64,000 bases of DNA from Aporhodopirellula sallentina SM41. Lineage in GTDB: Bacteria > Planctomycetota > Planctomycetia > Pirellulales > Pirellulaceae. Positions 1 through 10,500 of this stretch are shown here, one piece after another; position 1 is the first letter of the stretch, and every line of letters starts with the position of its first letter. The stretch is from contig NZ_ANOH01000274.1 in assembly GCF_000346505.1 (NCBI RefSeq), forward strand, positions 19,088 to 83,087. Direction: 5' to 3'. Made by a program: the position numbers and the translations under genes. Below the pieces are notes generated by a model. That model searched no databases. It was not told where the DNA came from and saw only the letters and a list, made by a program, of their open reading frames with translations.

Positions 1-1
1 G

Positions 2-3000
2 CTTGAACTGACCCAGGAAGCCTTTGAGGACGCGGGCATTCCGATTGCCAACTTATCGACGCGAGACCAAACCGAAGATCACAACCAACGCGTTGGAGTT
101 TTCGTTGGCATCGGAAACAACGATTACTCCCGGTTCCACTCCAACGACAACGATCGAGTGACCGCGTATACCGCGACAGGCAACTCGATGGCCATGGCGG
201 CCAACCGTGTTTCGTACACATTCGACTTTCGTGGACCGAGCCTGACGATCGACACGGCATGCTCATCGTCACTGGTCGCAACCCACCAAGCCTTTCGAGC
301 CCTCGGCTCAGGCGACTGCGACTATGCAATCGCGGCCGGCGTCAATCTCATTCTCTCGACCGACGCAACCGAGTCGTTCACCAAAGCGGGCATGCTCTCG
401 CCGTCAGGTATTTGCCGAACCTTTGACGAAGCCGCCGACGGGTTCGTCCGAGGAGAAGGCGGTGGAGCGGTATTGCTGCGACCCCTCAGCGATGCGTTGG
501 CCGACGGCAACCGAATCTACGCCGTCATCCAAGGTTCCGCAGTCAATCAAGACGGACGCAGCAACGGTTTGACCGCGCCGAGCCGTGCCGCGCAGGCTGA
601 ACTGATCCGCGAAGCACTTCGCGACGCGGGTGTTCCCGGCGAGGCGATTGACTATGTCGAAGCACACGGCACGGGAACGTCTCTGGGCGATCCGATCGAG
701 GTGCGAGCGATCAGAGAATCGTTAATCGAGACTCCCGAATACTCAGCAAAGCCTGATGCGTCTCTCAAGATCGGGTCCGTCAAAGCGAACATCGGCCATC
801 TCGAAGCGGCCGCGGGCATCGCGGGGCTGATCAAAGTCGCGTTGTCCGTCCAAAATCAGATGCTGCCGCAACAAGTCAACTTCGAAACACCCACTCCACA
901 CATCGACTGGAGCGGCGGACTGCAGGTCGTCGCCGAATCGACCCCGTGGCCACGTCACGAGGAGCGACCACGCCGAGCCGGTGTCAGCTCGTTCGGCTTT
1001 GGCGGAACCAACGCACACGTCGTCTTGGAAGAACCGCCGGAGGCACCAACGACTGCACCGGAGGAAAATGTCTTTGCCCCAGGCGTGCTGGTTTGCTCGG
1101 CAAAATCACCGGAGACCCTGTCCCGAGTGGTGGACTCCGTTCATGCGATCAGTGACGCAACCGATCACGCCTCGCAGGCGTACACACTGGCGACCGGCAG
1201 AAGCCACTACCGACACCGTGCCGCTTGGGTTGGAGATGCATCGAGTGCCCCGCCCGGTAATGCGTCCAAATGGATCCAGGGAGTAAGCCAACGCGATGCG
1301 TCGGTCGACTGGTACTTTAGTGGCCAGGGTGGTTGCCACGCCGGTGCAGGTCACCAACTGTACCAAAGCAATCCGACCTTCCGGCAAGAATTCGATACTG
1401 TTGCCGAGGCCTTTTCTGCCCAAACAGGACACGATCTGAAACAACGTTTGTGGAGCACCAAAGATCAGTGGCTCGAGGTTTGGATACAACCGGCGTTGTA
1501 CTGTTTGCAAGTCGCTACGGCCCGTTTTTGGATGGCACTGGGCGTCCAGCCGAACCGGCTCGTGGGGCACAGCCTCGGCGAATTCGCGGCTGCTTGCATG
1601 GCGGGTGTCTTCACGTTTGAAGACGGCCTCACGCTCGTGACGCGGCGTGCCGAACTCACCGGGCGGATCGAACAACGCGGTGGGATGCTCGCGGTGTTTT
1701 CCGATGAAAAGAGTCTTCGTCAAACACTCGCCAATTTCAACGGACGATGCGAGATCGCAGCCGTCAACGGACCGAAACAAACCGTTGTCGCCTCGCTCCC
1801 TGAAACCCTCACAGAGCTTGCAGACTTCCTCAAAACGCACGGCATCGTTTCGCGTCCGATGTCGACAACGCACGGCTTTCATAGTTGGCTGATTGAACCG
1901 ATTCTCGATGAATTCGAACAAACGGCATCCATGACCGCGATGATGCCGCCGACACCGGCATTCGTGTCATCGCAAACGGGCAAACTAGCCGGCGAAGCGG
2001 CGGCAACGCCTGAGTATTGGCGATCCAACCTTCGCAACGCGGTTCGATTCGATCTCGTCTTGAACGAAATGTCGGGCGCGACTTCGTCGAACGACGTTCC
2101 GACGAAACAAAGCCGATCGCTTGGGATGGAAATCGGGGCAGGAAGTACATTGTCCGCACTGGCCCGTTCAGCCAAAACCGGATTGTCGGTGCTCGCCGGT
2201 TTCCCAGCCGACGCCAACGCACCGGTCAAAAAGCCAGGCTCCTACTGGGACACGCTCGCAAATTTATACGTCCATGGTGTCGATTTCGATTGGGCAGCCG
2301 CGTTGGGAGGAACCGCGCCGTTGGTTTCGCTGCCCACCTACCCGTTCGATCGAGAACGACATTGGCTTTCCTCTGCGGGAGCGAACTCCGCAACATCGGC
2401 AACATTACCATCATCTACACCGGAGACATCTGCCGGCGACCTTGCGTCACGACTTGACCTGGCGAGCGAAGACATTGTCTTTGAAACTCACTTCGGAGCA
2501 GACTCTTTCTTGACCGACCATCGGGTCGATGAGTCGGTGCTCTTTCCCGCCGCCGGTTTTGTGCGGTGGGCACTCGCCGCGGGTGAAACGTTGACTCGCG
2601 AAAACGAAGACTCCAACGACCGCGGTTCCATTCAATTACGGGATTTGGAGATCCTGCGTCCACTCGTCCTTCACGATGGCCAACCCCAACGATGCCAACT
2701 CGTTCTGTCGCCGACGAGCGAAGCCGACTCAACATGGCATGGGCGAATCCTCGGAAGAAAAGCAAAGAACTGGCGTTTGCACGCGACCTTCACGCTGTCG
2801 CTGAAAGACAATCCTGCCGAGTCCCCCAATCCGATCGCAAACTTCACGCCGCGTACCGATCTGATCCCGAGTGATGTTGATGAACACTATCAACGTCTCC
2901 AAGACGCGGACATGCAATACGGTCCCGCGTTCCGATTGATCCGCAATTTGGGCTCGCTCGGAAACGACGCCGAAGCAATTGTCACGTCTCGCGAAACGAT

Positions 3001-6000
3001 GTCTGGCGATGATACCTACCGCATCGGGAGTCTCGACGCCTGTTTACAAACGGTAGCCGCATGCGGAGTCCGGTGGGGACAGCGTGCATGGGTCCCCGTC
3101 GGTATCGATTCCATCGACCTGATCGGCGATTTCTTTGCCGGAGGACCTGATACTCAATTTCGCGTGTCGGCCCGCCTGTTGAATCATCAAGAAGAAACCG
3201 CAACGGCCGATCTCGTCATCGCACCGATATCGACATCGACACAGACGGAATCTGTCCAAACCGAGTCGTCGACGGGCATCATCATCAGAGGCCTACAACT
3301 CAAAGCGACCGCGCCGATCGACTCGACGGAACTCACCCTGCAAAATCGCTGGGTTGAGTCGATACGCCAAAAAGAAGCCAATTCACTCAACACGGTCGAG
3401 ATCCCCACGACGATCAACGGGGTAGCCAACGACGGTCTACCGTCAACGATCCTTCGCGAGATCAGCGAATCACTGGAATCGGTCGCGGGAGAATGGACGA
3501 TCAAAATCCTCTCGCAACTCGGCCTCCGCTGGGACATTGGGGACACCCACTCTCTGAATTCGATCTTGGACGCCGCCAGTATCCACCCTAAGCATTCCCG
3601 TCTACTGCAACGGATGTTGAGGATTGCGGAGGAACAAGGTCTACTACAGAGTGGTCTCAACGGAGACACGGAAACCTGGACCGTTGCAACCGCTCCTTCG
3701 CTCCCAACCACGCTCGCAAAACACCCCAGTGCAACAAACGAATTCGCGTTGCTCGATCGGTGTGCCGCCGCGACGGCTGACCTCATGCGCAGTGGCGACG
3801 ACCCTCTACCTTTATTGTTCCCATCGGACGGTGAAGTTTCTGCGGCCGATGTTTATCGCGACTCCGTTGGCGGTATCCGGCTGAATCGACTCGCCGCGGG
3901 AGTTGTCGCGGAGATCACGAGCGAACTGCCGCCCGGTCGTGGACTGCGAGTTTTAGAGATTGGTGCCGGCACCGGTGCCACGACTCGAGCGGTTCTGAAC
4001 GAACTTCCCCATGACCGGTGCGAGTACGTTTACACCGACGTTGCTCCCGGTTTTCTTGCAGCAGCACGACGCAGTTTCGCGGAACATCACTTCCTTGATT
4101 ATCGCGTACTGGACATCGAACAAGACCCGACGTCGCAGGGCTTTACGGACTCGCTCAACAAGTTTGATATCGTCATCGCAGCGAACGTGCTGCACGCGAC
4201 CGCCGACCTTGCCACAGCAATGCGACACATCCGGTCGTTGATTCACCCGCAAGGCCACCTCGTGGTTTTGGAAGGCACCGAACCTTCACGTTGGCTCGAC
4301 CTGACCTTCGGATTGACGCCAGGATGGTGGCGATTTACCGAAACCGATCTTCGTCCCGAATACCCATTGATCTCATCGCAGGGCTGGTCCCGACTGCTCG
4401 GGGCCGAGGGATTTGACTCGCCGACATTCTTCGACCCTGCCACCGGGCAGCCAGAATCGCAAACACCCGCCGAACTGGCCACGCCGAGCAAGGTCATTGT
4501 TGCTCAGCCCACACCAACCGCGACTCCTTCGCATCATCGACGTTGGCTATTGATCGACAATGACTCAACTGATGTCGCGACCTGCTACGCAAACATACTT
4601 CGTGATCGGGGAGACACCTCGGAAGTCGCCACGCTCAGCGAACTTGATCATCCACAGGAAGGAATCTCGAAGTATCTAGACGATCTCCAACCGACCGACA
4701 TCGTCGTGCTCTCTTGCAACGAATCGCTTTCGTCCGATGACGACATCAGCAGCGATATCCAAAGCCGCTGTAATGCTCGCTGTAGTGACCAAAGTAGTGA
4801 CCGCTGTGACACCCCCGCAGACTCCCTGGCAAAAGCAAGCGTTCGGATGCTGTCGGTCTTTCAAACATTACTGAGAGCCCAATCGTCTCGCATATCAACT
4901 GAACCGAATCTACGCGTGCGATGGGTCACCTGCGGAGCCGTGGCAACGGATTCAATCGCTCCCGGAGCTTTTTGCGAGTCCACCTGCAACGCCAATTCAA
5001 AGACGCCGGTTGATATCGTCGGCGGTTCGTTGTGGGGCATGTGGCGGACCCTGACCCTCGAACAACCGCAGTGGTCATGTTCCGGAATCGATCTCGACCG
5101 CGCGGCGTCGACTGAGACGAACGCAAATATTCTGTTCGACGAATTCAGCTCGACCGATCCGAGAAATGAAGAGGTCACGGTTCGCGATGGTCGGCGGATG
5201 GTTCGGCAGTGGGAACATCACAATCTTTCTGATGATGAGCAATGCCGAATCCTCTGCATCAACGAACGCGGCAGTTTACAAGGCCTCTCCGCCGAATCTC
5301 GAAACCGACGCCTTCCCAAAGCAGACGAGGTCGAGGTCGGGATTGTTTCTGCCGGCCTGAATTTCCGTGATGTTCTCAACGTGCTAGGCGCGTATCCCGG
5401 TAACCCACCGCTCGGTGCCGAGTGCGCCGGGAAAGTCGTACGAGTCGGCGCGGATGTTGACGATGTAACCGTAGGAGACCGCGTGGTTGTCGTCGCGGCG
5501 GAGTCGATCGCCGACTACGTCACAGTACCCGCTTCATCGGTTTGTCATTTGCCGGAATCAATTTCATTCGACGACGCGTCGACTCTTCCGGTCGCCTTCT
5601 TAACCGCCTCAACAGCAATCGAAGATATCGCCAATTTGAAAGCGGGCGAATCCGTTTTGATTCATTCAGCGGCAGGCGGTGTCGGCATCGCCTCTGTCCA
5701 AATCGCCCAACACCTCGGGGCACAGGTGTTCGCAACAGCCAGCCTCGACAAACATGATTTTCTCAAACAAATGGGTGTCACTCACGTATTTGATTCGAGA
5801 CAAACGGGTTATGCAGCGGCGATCTCGAAAGCGACTGATGGACGTGGAGTCGATGTGATTGTCAATTCGCTCGGCGAAGCATTCATCGACGAAAACCTGC
5901 GAACCGCCGATGACACCTGCCGCTACGTCGACATCGCGTTGGCGAACTCCGGGATCAACGATCGCATCAAAGCACAGAAGCCTCGCATTGAATACACACC

Positions 6001-7597
6001 GTTGGACCTGTCTAAGCGTTTGGCAGATAGCCCCGACGGTATCCAAGGTCGGCTCGATCGCTTAATTCAAAAAGTTCGAAAGAACGTTTACCGCCCCTTG
6101 CCTCTGCGTGCTTTCGAGTTTGACGAAGTAGCCGATGCGATGGCATGGCTTCAAAGCGGTACAAATATTGGGAAGGCGGTGATCCACTGCGGTTCGAAAC
6201 GGCAACCCGCATCTCTCCCCGAATCCACAACACGAAAATCAGTCGACGGACTGCAGATCATTACCGGTGGTCTTGGCGGATTGGGCCTCCTGACCGCAGA
6301 GCATTTGATCGACAGCGGAGCGACCAAGATTGCCTTGCTCACCCGACGCGCCGCGACGAACGACGAGAACGCGGTGCTGAACCAATGGCGTTCACGCGGC
6401 GTGAGTATCCAGGTCGAGAATGTGCAACTGAGCCAGATCGCTAATGTTGACCAGACGTTATCACGTCTTCGCGATAACTTGGGGCCAATCACAGGTGTCT
6501 ATCATCTCGCCGGCGTGCTCGACGATGCCACCATGGAGCAACAATCGCCTGCGAAAATGCATCGCGTTCTCGATGCGAAGGTCTCCGGTGCATGGAACCT
6601 TCATGAGGCGACTCAACACGATGCGATCGATGACTTCGTGCTCTTCTCGTCCTTCTCGGCTTGGCTGGGATCGCCCGGACAAGCTAACCATGCAGTCGCC
6701 AACGCGTTTTTGGATTCTTTGGCAATGCTCCGCAGAGAACTCGGGCAACCGGCAATCTCAATCGGGTGGGGACCGTGGGGGCGAATCGGGGCAGCGGCGA
6801 AACGCGATCGTCTCGGCAAAGGCGACCTCGCTGGAATCGGCATGTTGATGCCTGACGAGGGAATTCACGTTCTCGAGCACCTATTGAGAGCGTCCGCACA
6901 GGAAAGTTCGCCGGGTTCAAAAACTCCCGCTTCGGTCGCGGTTGCTCGGCTGCATTTGGATCGGTTGCCCGATCACCTTCAGTCTCACCGTTTGTTTGAA
7001 GGCCTGCTTCGCGATCGCAACAGTTCCGACAATGCGGCAACGAAACCTGACTGGGTGGAGCAATTGGGTGAACTTACCGCAGACGAACGCCTAAAAATGG
7101 TCACCCAACACATTCGCGAGTCGATCGCCACCGCACTCGCTTTGGGCAGTGCCGATGCGGTTCCGCTCGATCAACCATTATTCGATCTGGGGATGGACTC
7201 GCTGACTTCGTTGGAACTGGTCAACGCTCTGCAAGCAACGCTCGGCGTACGCATTAGCACGATCGATCTATTCAACTTCCCCGACGTGCAGGCGCTCGCC
7301 GGACGGATGCTCGAACTGTTGTCTCTTACCGATGCAGAATCGTCATATACAGAAGAGCGGGACGTCAAACAGCCAACGGTAGAAAAGCACGCCCGCGAGA
7401 ACGTGAATTCCGATCGTGAACTAGAATCAGGGGTGAGTCTGTCGAATTTACAGGCAAACGCGCCTGTCGCATCGGAACGCGTATCCGACACCGAGGACAC
7501 CTCGGGGAGCGAAATGCCGGTTGCTGAGGTAACGGATCTACTTCGTGAAATTGGCGATTTGTCCGAACAATTCGAACAGTGGGGAGCTGACCAATGA
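2..7597 (+). CDS. Highly reducing type I polyketide synthase, KS-AT-DH-MT-ER-KR-ACP (5' partial)
   Basis: The reading frame is open from base 2, so the gene begins before the window; 2531 residues are visible. Domains by approximate base: KS 2-1040 (active-site Cys codon at 260 in DTACSSSL, His motifs EAHGTGT and NIGHLEAAAG); AT 1310-2150 (GHSLGE; an HGFH motif close to the malonyl-type HAFH); DH 2450-3310; SAM methyltransferase 3750-4450 (LEIGAGTGATT); a structural linker 4530-5240; ER 5250-6190 (LNFRDVLN, HSAAGGVG); KR 6240-6850 (TGGLGGLG); ACP 7080-7320 (GMDSLTS). This order is that of fungal highly reducing PKSs, so one complete reduction and C-methylation cycle could be done in cis. The KR has His (codon 6689) where the catalytic Tyr is usual, and the DH has Glu for Gly in HxxxGxxxxP, so both may be altered. 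The C-terminus ends in a helical, docking-like segment. The stop overlaps the next gene by ATGA. Confidence 0.95.
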   Translation, partial: LELTQEAFEDAGIPIANLSTRDQTEDHNQRVGVFVGIGNNDYSRFHSNDNDRVTAYTATGNSMAMAANRVSYTFDFRGPSLTIDTACSSSLVATHQAFRALGSGDCDYAIAAGVNLILSTDATESFTKAGMLSPSGICRTFDEAADGFVRGEGGGAVLLRPLSDALADGNRIYAVIQGSAVNQDGRSNGLTAPSRAAQAELIREALRDAGVPGEAIDYVEAHGTGTSLGDPIEVRAIRESLIETPEYSAKPDASLKIGSVKANIGHLEAAAGIAGLIKVALSVQNQMLPQQVNFETPTPHIDWSGGLQVVAESTPWPRHEERPRRAGVSSFGFGGTNAHVVLEEPPEAPTTAPEENVFAPGVLVCSAKSPETLSRVVDSVHAISDATDHASQAYTLATGRSHYRHRAAWVGDASSAPPGNASKWIQGVSQRDASVDWYFSGQGGCHAGAGHQLYQSNPTFRQEFDTVAEAFSAQTGHDLKQRLWSTKDQWLEVWIQPALYCLQVATARFWMALGVQPNRLVGHSLGEFAAACMAGVFTFEDGLTLVTRRAELTGRIEQRGGMLAVFSDEKSLRQTLANFNGRCEIAAVNGPKQTVVASLPETLTELADFLKTHGIVSRPMSTTHGFHSWLIEPILDEFEQTASMTAMMPPTPAFVSSQTGKLAGEAAATPEYWRSNLRNAVRFDLVLNEMSGATSSNDVPTKQSRSLGMEIGAGSTLSALARSAKTGLSVLAGFPADANAPVKKPGSYWDTLANLYVHGVDFDWAAALGGTAPLVSLPTYPFDRERHWLSSAGANSATSATLPSSTPETSAGDLASRLDLASEDIVFETHFGADSFLTDHRVDESVLFPAAGFVRWALAAGETLTRENEDSNDRGSIQLRDLEILRPLVLHDGQPQRCQLVLSPTSEADSTWHGRILGRKAKNWRLHATFTLSLKDNPAESPNPIANFTPRTDLIPSDVDEHYQRLQDADMQYGPAFRLIRNLGSLGNDAEAIVTSRETMSGDDTYRIGSLDACLQTVAACGVRWGQRAWVPVGIDSIDLIGDFFAGGPDTQFRVSARLLNHQEETATADLVIAPISTSTQTESVQTESSTGIIIRGLQLKATAPIDSTELTLQNRWVESIRQKEANSLNTVEIPTTINGVANDGLPSTILREISESLESVAGEWTIKILSQLGLRWDIGDTHSLNSILDAASIHPKHSRLLQRMLRIAEEQGLLQSGLNGDTETWTVATAPSLPTTLAKHPSATNEFALLDRCAAATADLMRSGDDPLPLLFPSDGEVSAADVYRDSVGGIRLNRLAAGVVAEITSELPPGRGLRVLEIGAGTGATTRAVLNELPHDRCEYVYTDVAPGFLAAARRSFAEHHFLDYRVLDIEQDPTSQGFTDSLNKFDIVIAANVLHATADLATAMRHIRSLIHPQGHLVVLEGTEPSRWLDLTFGLTPGWWRFTETDLRPEYPLISSQGWSRLLGAEGFDSPTFFDPATGQPESQTPAELATPSKVIVAQPTPTATPSHHRRWLLIDNDSTDVATCYANILRDRGDTSEVATLSELDHPQEGISKYLDDLQPTDIVVLSCNESLSSDDDISSDIQSRCNARCSDQSSDRCDTPADSLAKASVRMLSVFQTLLRAQSSRISTEPNLRVRWVTCGAVATDSIAPGAFCESTCNANSKTPVDIVGGSLWGMWRTLTLEQPQWSCSGIDLDRAASTETNANILFDEFSSTDPRNEEVTVRDGRRMVRQWEHHNLSDDEQCRILCINERGSLQGLSAESRNRRLPKADEVEVGIVSAGLNFRDVLNVLGAYPGNPPLGAECAGKVVRVGADVDDVTVGDRVVVVAAESIADYVTVPASSVCHLPESISFDDASTLPVAFLTASTAIEDIANLKAGESVLIHSAAGGVGIASVQIAQHLGAQVFATASLDKHDFLKQMGVTHVFDSRQTGYAAAISKATDGRGVDVIVNSLGEAFIDENLRTADDTCRYVDIALANSGINDRIKAQKPRIEYTPLDLSKRLADSPDGIQGRLDRLIQKVRKNVYRPLPLRAFEFDEVADAMAWLQSGTNIGKAVIHCGSKRQPASLPESTTRKSVDGLQIITGGLGGLGLLTAEHLIDSGATKIALLTRRAATNDENAVLNQWRSRGVSIQVENVQLSQIANVDQTLSRLRDNLGPITGVYHLAGVLDDATMEQQSPAKMHRVLDAKVSGAWNLHEATQHDAIDDFVLFSSFSAWLGSPGQANHAVANAFLDSLAMLRRELGQPAISIGWGPWGRIGAAAKRDRLGKGDLAGIGMLMPDEGIHVLEHLLRASAQESSPGSKTPASVAVARLHLDRLPDHLQSHRLFEGLLRDRNSSDNAATKPDWVEQLGELTADERLKMVTQHIRESIATALALGSADAVPLDQPLFDLGMDSLTSLELVNALQATLGVRISTIDLFNFPDVQALAGRMLELLSLTDAESSYTEERDVKQPTVEKHARENVNSDRELESGVSLSNLQANAPVASERVSDTEDTSGSEMPVAEVTDLLREIGDLSEQFEQWGADQ

Positions 7598-10500
7598 TTC
7601 AACTACCGAACTCCGACGACGCATCCGATCAAGATCCTGCACGTCCTGGTCGCGGTACGCGAAATTCCGCTGTCAACGAAAACGTGCCCGCCGACGGCAG
7701 CCTGAACATGGCGAGCGTTCTCGAGGCTCTTCGAAAAACGAAAGCGGGTATGCAGCGATTGGGCGATCGTTTGAGCGAACCGCTCGCAATCGTCGGAATC
7801 GGTTGCCGGTTTCCCGGCGCCACGTCACCCGATGATTTCTGGGAACTGCTGCATCAAGGCCGTGCCGTCGATACTCACGCCGGTGACCGATGGACGAACG
7901 AACTGAAGTCGGATCGTGAAAAGCAACCGGGCCGCATTACAGCTAATCGAGTCGGCTGGCTCGACCAGATCGATCAATTTGATGCTGCGTTTTTTGGAAT
8001 CTCGGGCCGGGAAGCCGCCTCTCTCGATCCACAACAACGTTTGCTGCTAGAAGTCGCGTGGGAAACATTTGAAAACGCGGGCATCGCACCTCAATCCTGT
8101 CGCGGACGACGCGTCGGTGCGTTCGTCGGCATGTGCAGCAACGACTATCTGTATCGTTTGACTCGCCGCGACTCGGAATCCATTGATACGTACATGAGCA
8201 CCGGAAACGCTCATGGTGCAGCGGCGGGCCGATTGAGCTACGTGATGGATTGGCGCGGTCCGAGCGTGGCGGTCGACACCGCATGCTCGTCATCACTGAC
8301 GGCGGTCCATTTGGCTGCACGCAGTTTGCGATACGGTGACTGCGACATGGCCATCGCGATGGGCGTCAACGTGATTTTGGCTCCCGAACTGAGCATCAGT
8401 TTGAGCCAAGCCGGCATGCTATCGCCGACCGGGCGTTGCCATGCGTTCTCGTCCGACGCCGATGGTTTCGTTCGCGGTGAAGGATGCGGAGCAGTTCTGC
8501 TGAAACGACTCAGCGACGCGATCAAAGATCAGGATCCGATTCTCTGCGTCGTTCGAGGCAGTGCGACCAACCAAGACGGCCGGAGCGTGGGTCTGACCGC
8601 GCCCAACGGCAACGCGCAGCAAGCCGTCATTCGCGCCGCGATCGCTGACGCTCGCCTGACCGCAGAACAGATCGACTACCTGGAAACCCACGGCACCGGC
8701 ACACCACTCGGTGATCCGATCGAAGTGGACGCCCTTCGCCAGGTTTTCGGACCGAGCCGCGAACCATCGCGCCCCTTGCAAATCGGATCGGTTAAAACCA
8801 ACGTCGGACACCTCGAAGGCGCCGCCGGAATCGCGGGAATGATCAAGGTCATTCTTTCACTCAAAAACAATTACCTGCCCCCGCATTTGCACTGCGACGA
8901 ACTCAGCAAAGCCATCGATTGGCAATGGCCGGTCGAAGTAATACGTCAAAAGCGTTCGTGGGAATCCGCAAAACCAAGAATCGCCGGCGTCAGTTCGTTC
9001 GGCTTCGGCGGCAGCAACGCACACGTGATCCTGTCTGACGCACCGTCGGTTCACCCACTATCGCCCGCCGCCTCGACCGAAGGAACGGTGATCGCACGTC
9101 CTGTCGCGTCGGGCGTCCAACTCGAGAATTCGCCGGCGCCGAATCTCACTCCCCAACCGTCGCTGTTCGTTTTGTCTGCGAAAAGCCCGAAGGCGTTGCG
9201 TCAGTATGCCGAACGATTCGCCGCCTCGCTTTCGGCGATCTCCCTGCCGCTCGTCGACGTTTGTTTTTCCGCCGCAACGACCCGCGATGTTTTCGAACAC
9301 CGAATCGGAATTGTCGCCGGAACGACTCAAGAACTCGTCGCCGAGCTACAACGTTATGCCGACGGCAATCCCTCATCCCAAACCATCACCGAGGTTTCAA
9401 CATCGGAAAATCGATTGCTCGGCGATGATCGAGTCTGCGAGCTCCGCAGCGTCGCGATGGCTTTCCTGCGTGGTGAAACGATCTCATGGAAAGAGCACTT
9501 CCCACCAACCGCCAAACGCGTCCCTCTGCCAACCTATCCGTTCCAACGCAGCCGACGGTGGATCGACGACACACCGGTCTGCCTACCCATGTCGGCTCTT
9601 TCGAGCAAATCTGTTGCTCCGGTTGATCGATTGGCAACGACGTTGCTTTCGACGACTCATGATGCGCCGGCTAGAAACGTTTCGACCGGTCACGCCTTGC
9701 TGCAACGAAAGCTGAACTTGGCGGGCAAAGAAACGATCTTCGAGACGAACTTAGAACAGTTCACCTACCTCCACGATCATGTCGTCCGGGGCATGAAACT
9801 GTTTCCCGCCGCCGGGCTGTTGGAACTGGCTTTGGAAGCAGGTCGAGCCGTTTCGCCGGACCTGACTTCCATCGATTCGTTCAAAATCCTTCGGCCGCTT
9901 CCACTGCGAGGTAGCGATCCGACATGCGTGCAGGTGATCGTTTCACCCGGCGAGCAAACTCGAGAGCTAACGATCGCGGCGTTGGACACACTTTCCGAAA
10001 ATGGACAGTGGCACACCATCGCCCAATGCCGGGTTGCGAACATGTCTCCCCAAAGTGACACACCATGTCCTAGCGAGATCCCGTCGCACGCTCCAACGGA
10101 AGACGAGACTCTTGCTTTGAACACACAGTGCGGCACCGAAACATCTGCCCACGATCACTACAAGGCGATGCATGATGCCGGTCTGAACTATGGCCCCGCG
10201 TTTCGAGGACTTCAGTCACGTCGAAACACTGTTGTCGATGGACAAACCGCATCGACTGGCCGGACCAAACTGCCATCCGGATTGGATTCGGATGGATATC
10301 AGTTGCATCCTGCATTGCTCGACGCGTGTTTCCAAGTCGCCGCAGGGGTCATTCCTTCCTCCACGAACGCTTGGATCCCGGTCGGCGTCGACCACGTTGC
10401 GGCTCATCAATCCGCTAACGCGGACCAGACGCTGCAAGTCACGTCGACGCTCCGCCGTTCCTCCAACGCGTCAACCGAAGATGATTCGCTATCGATCGAC

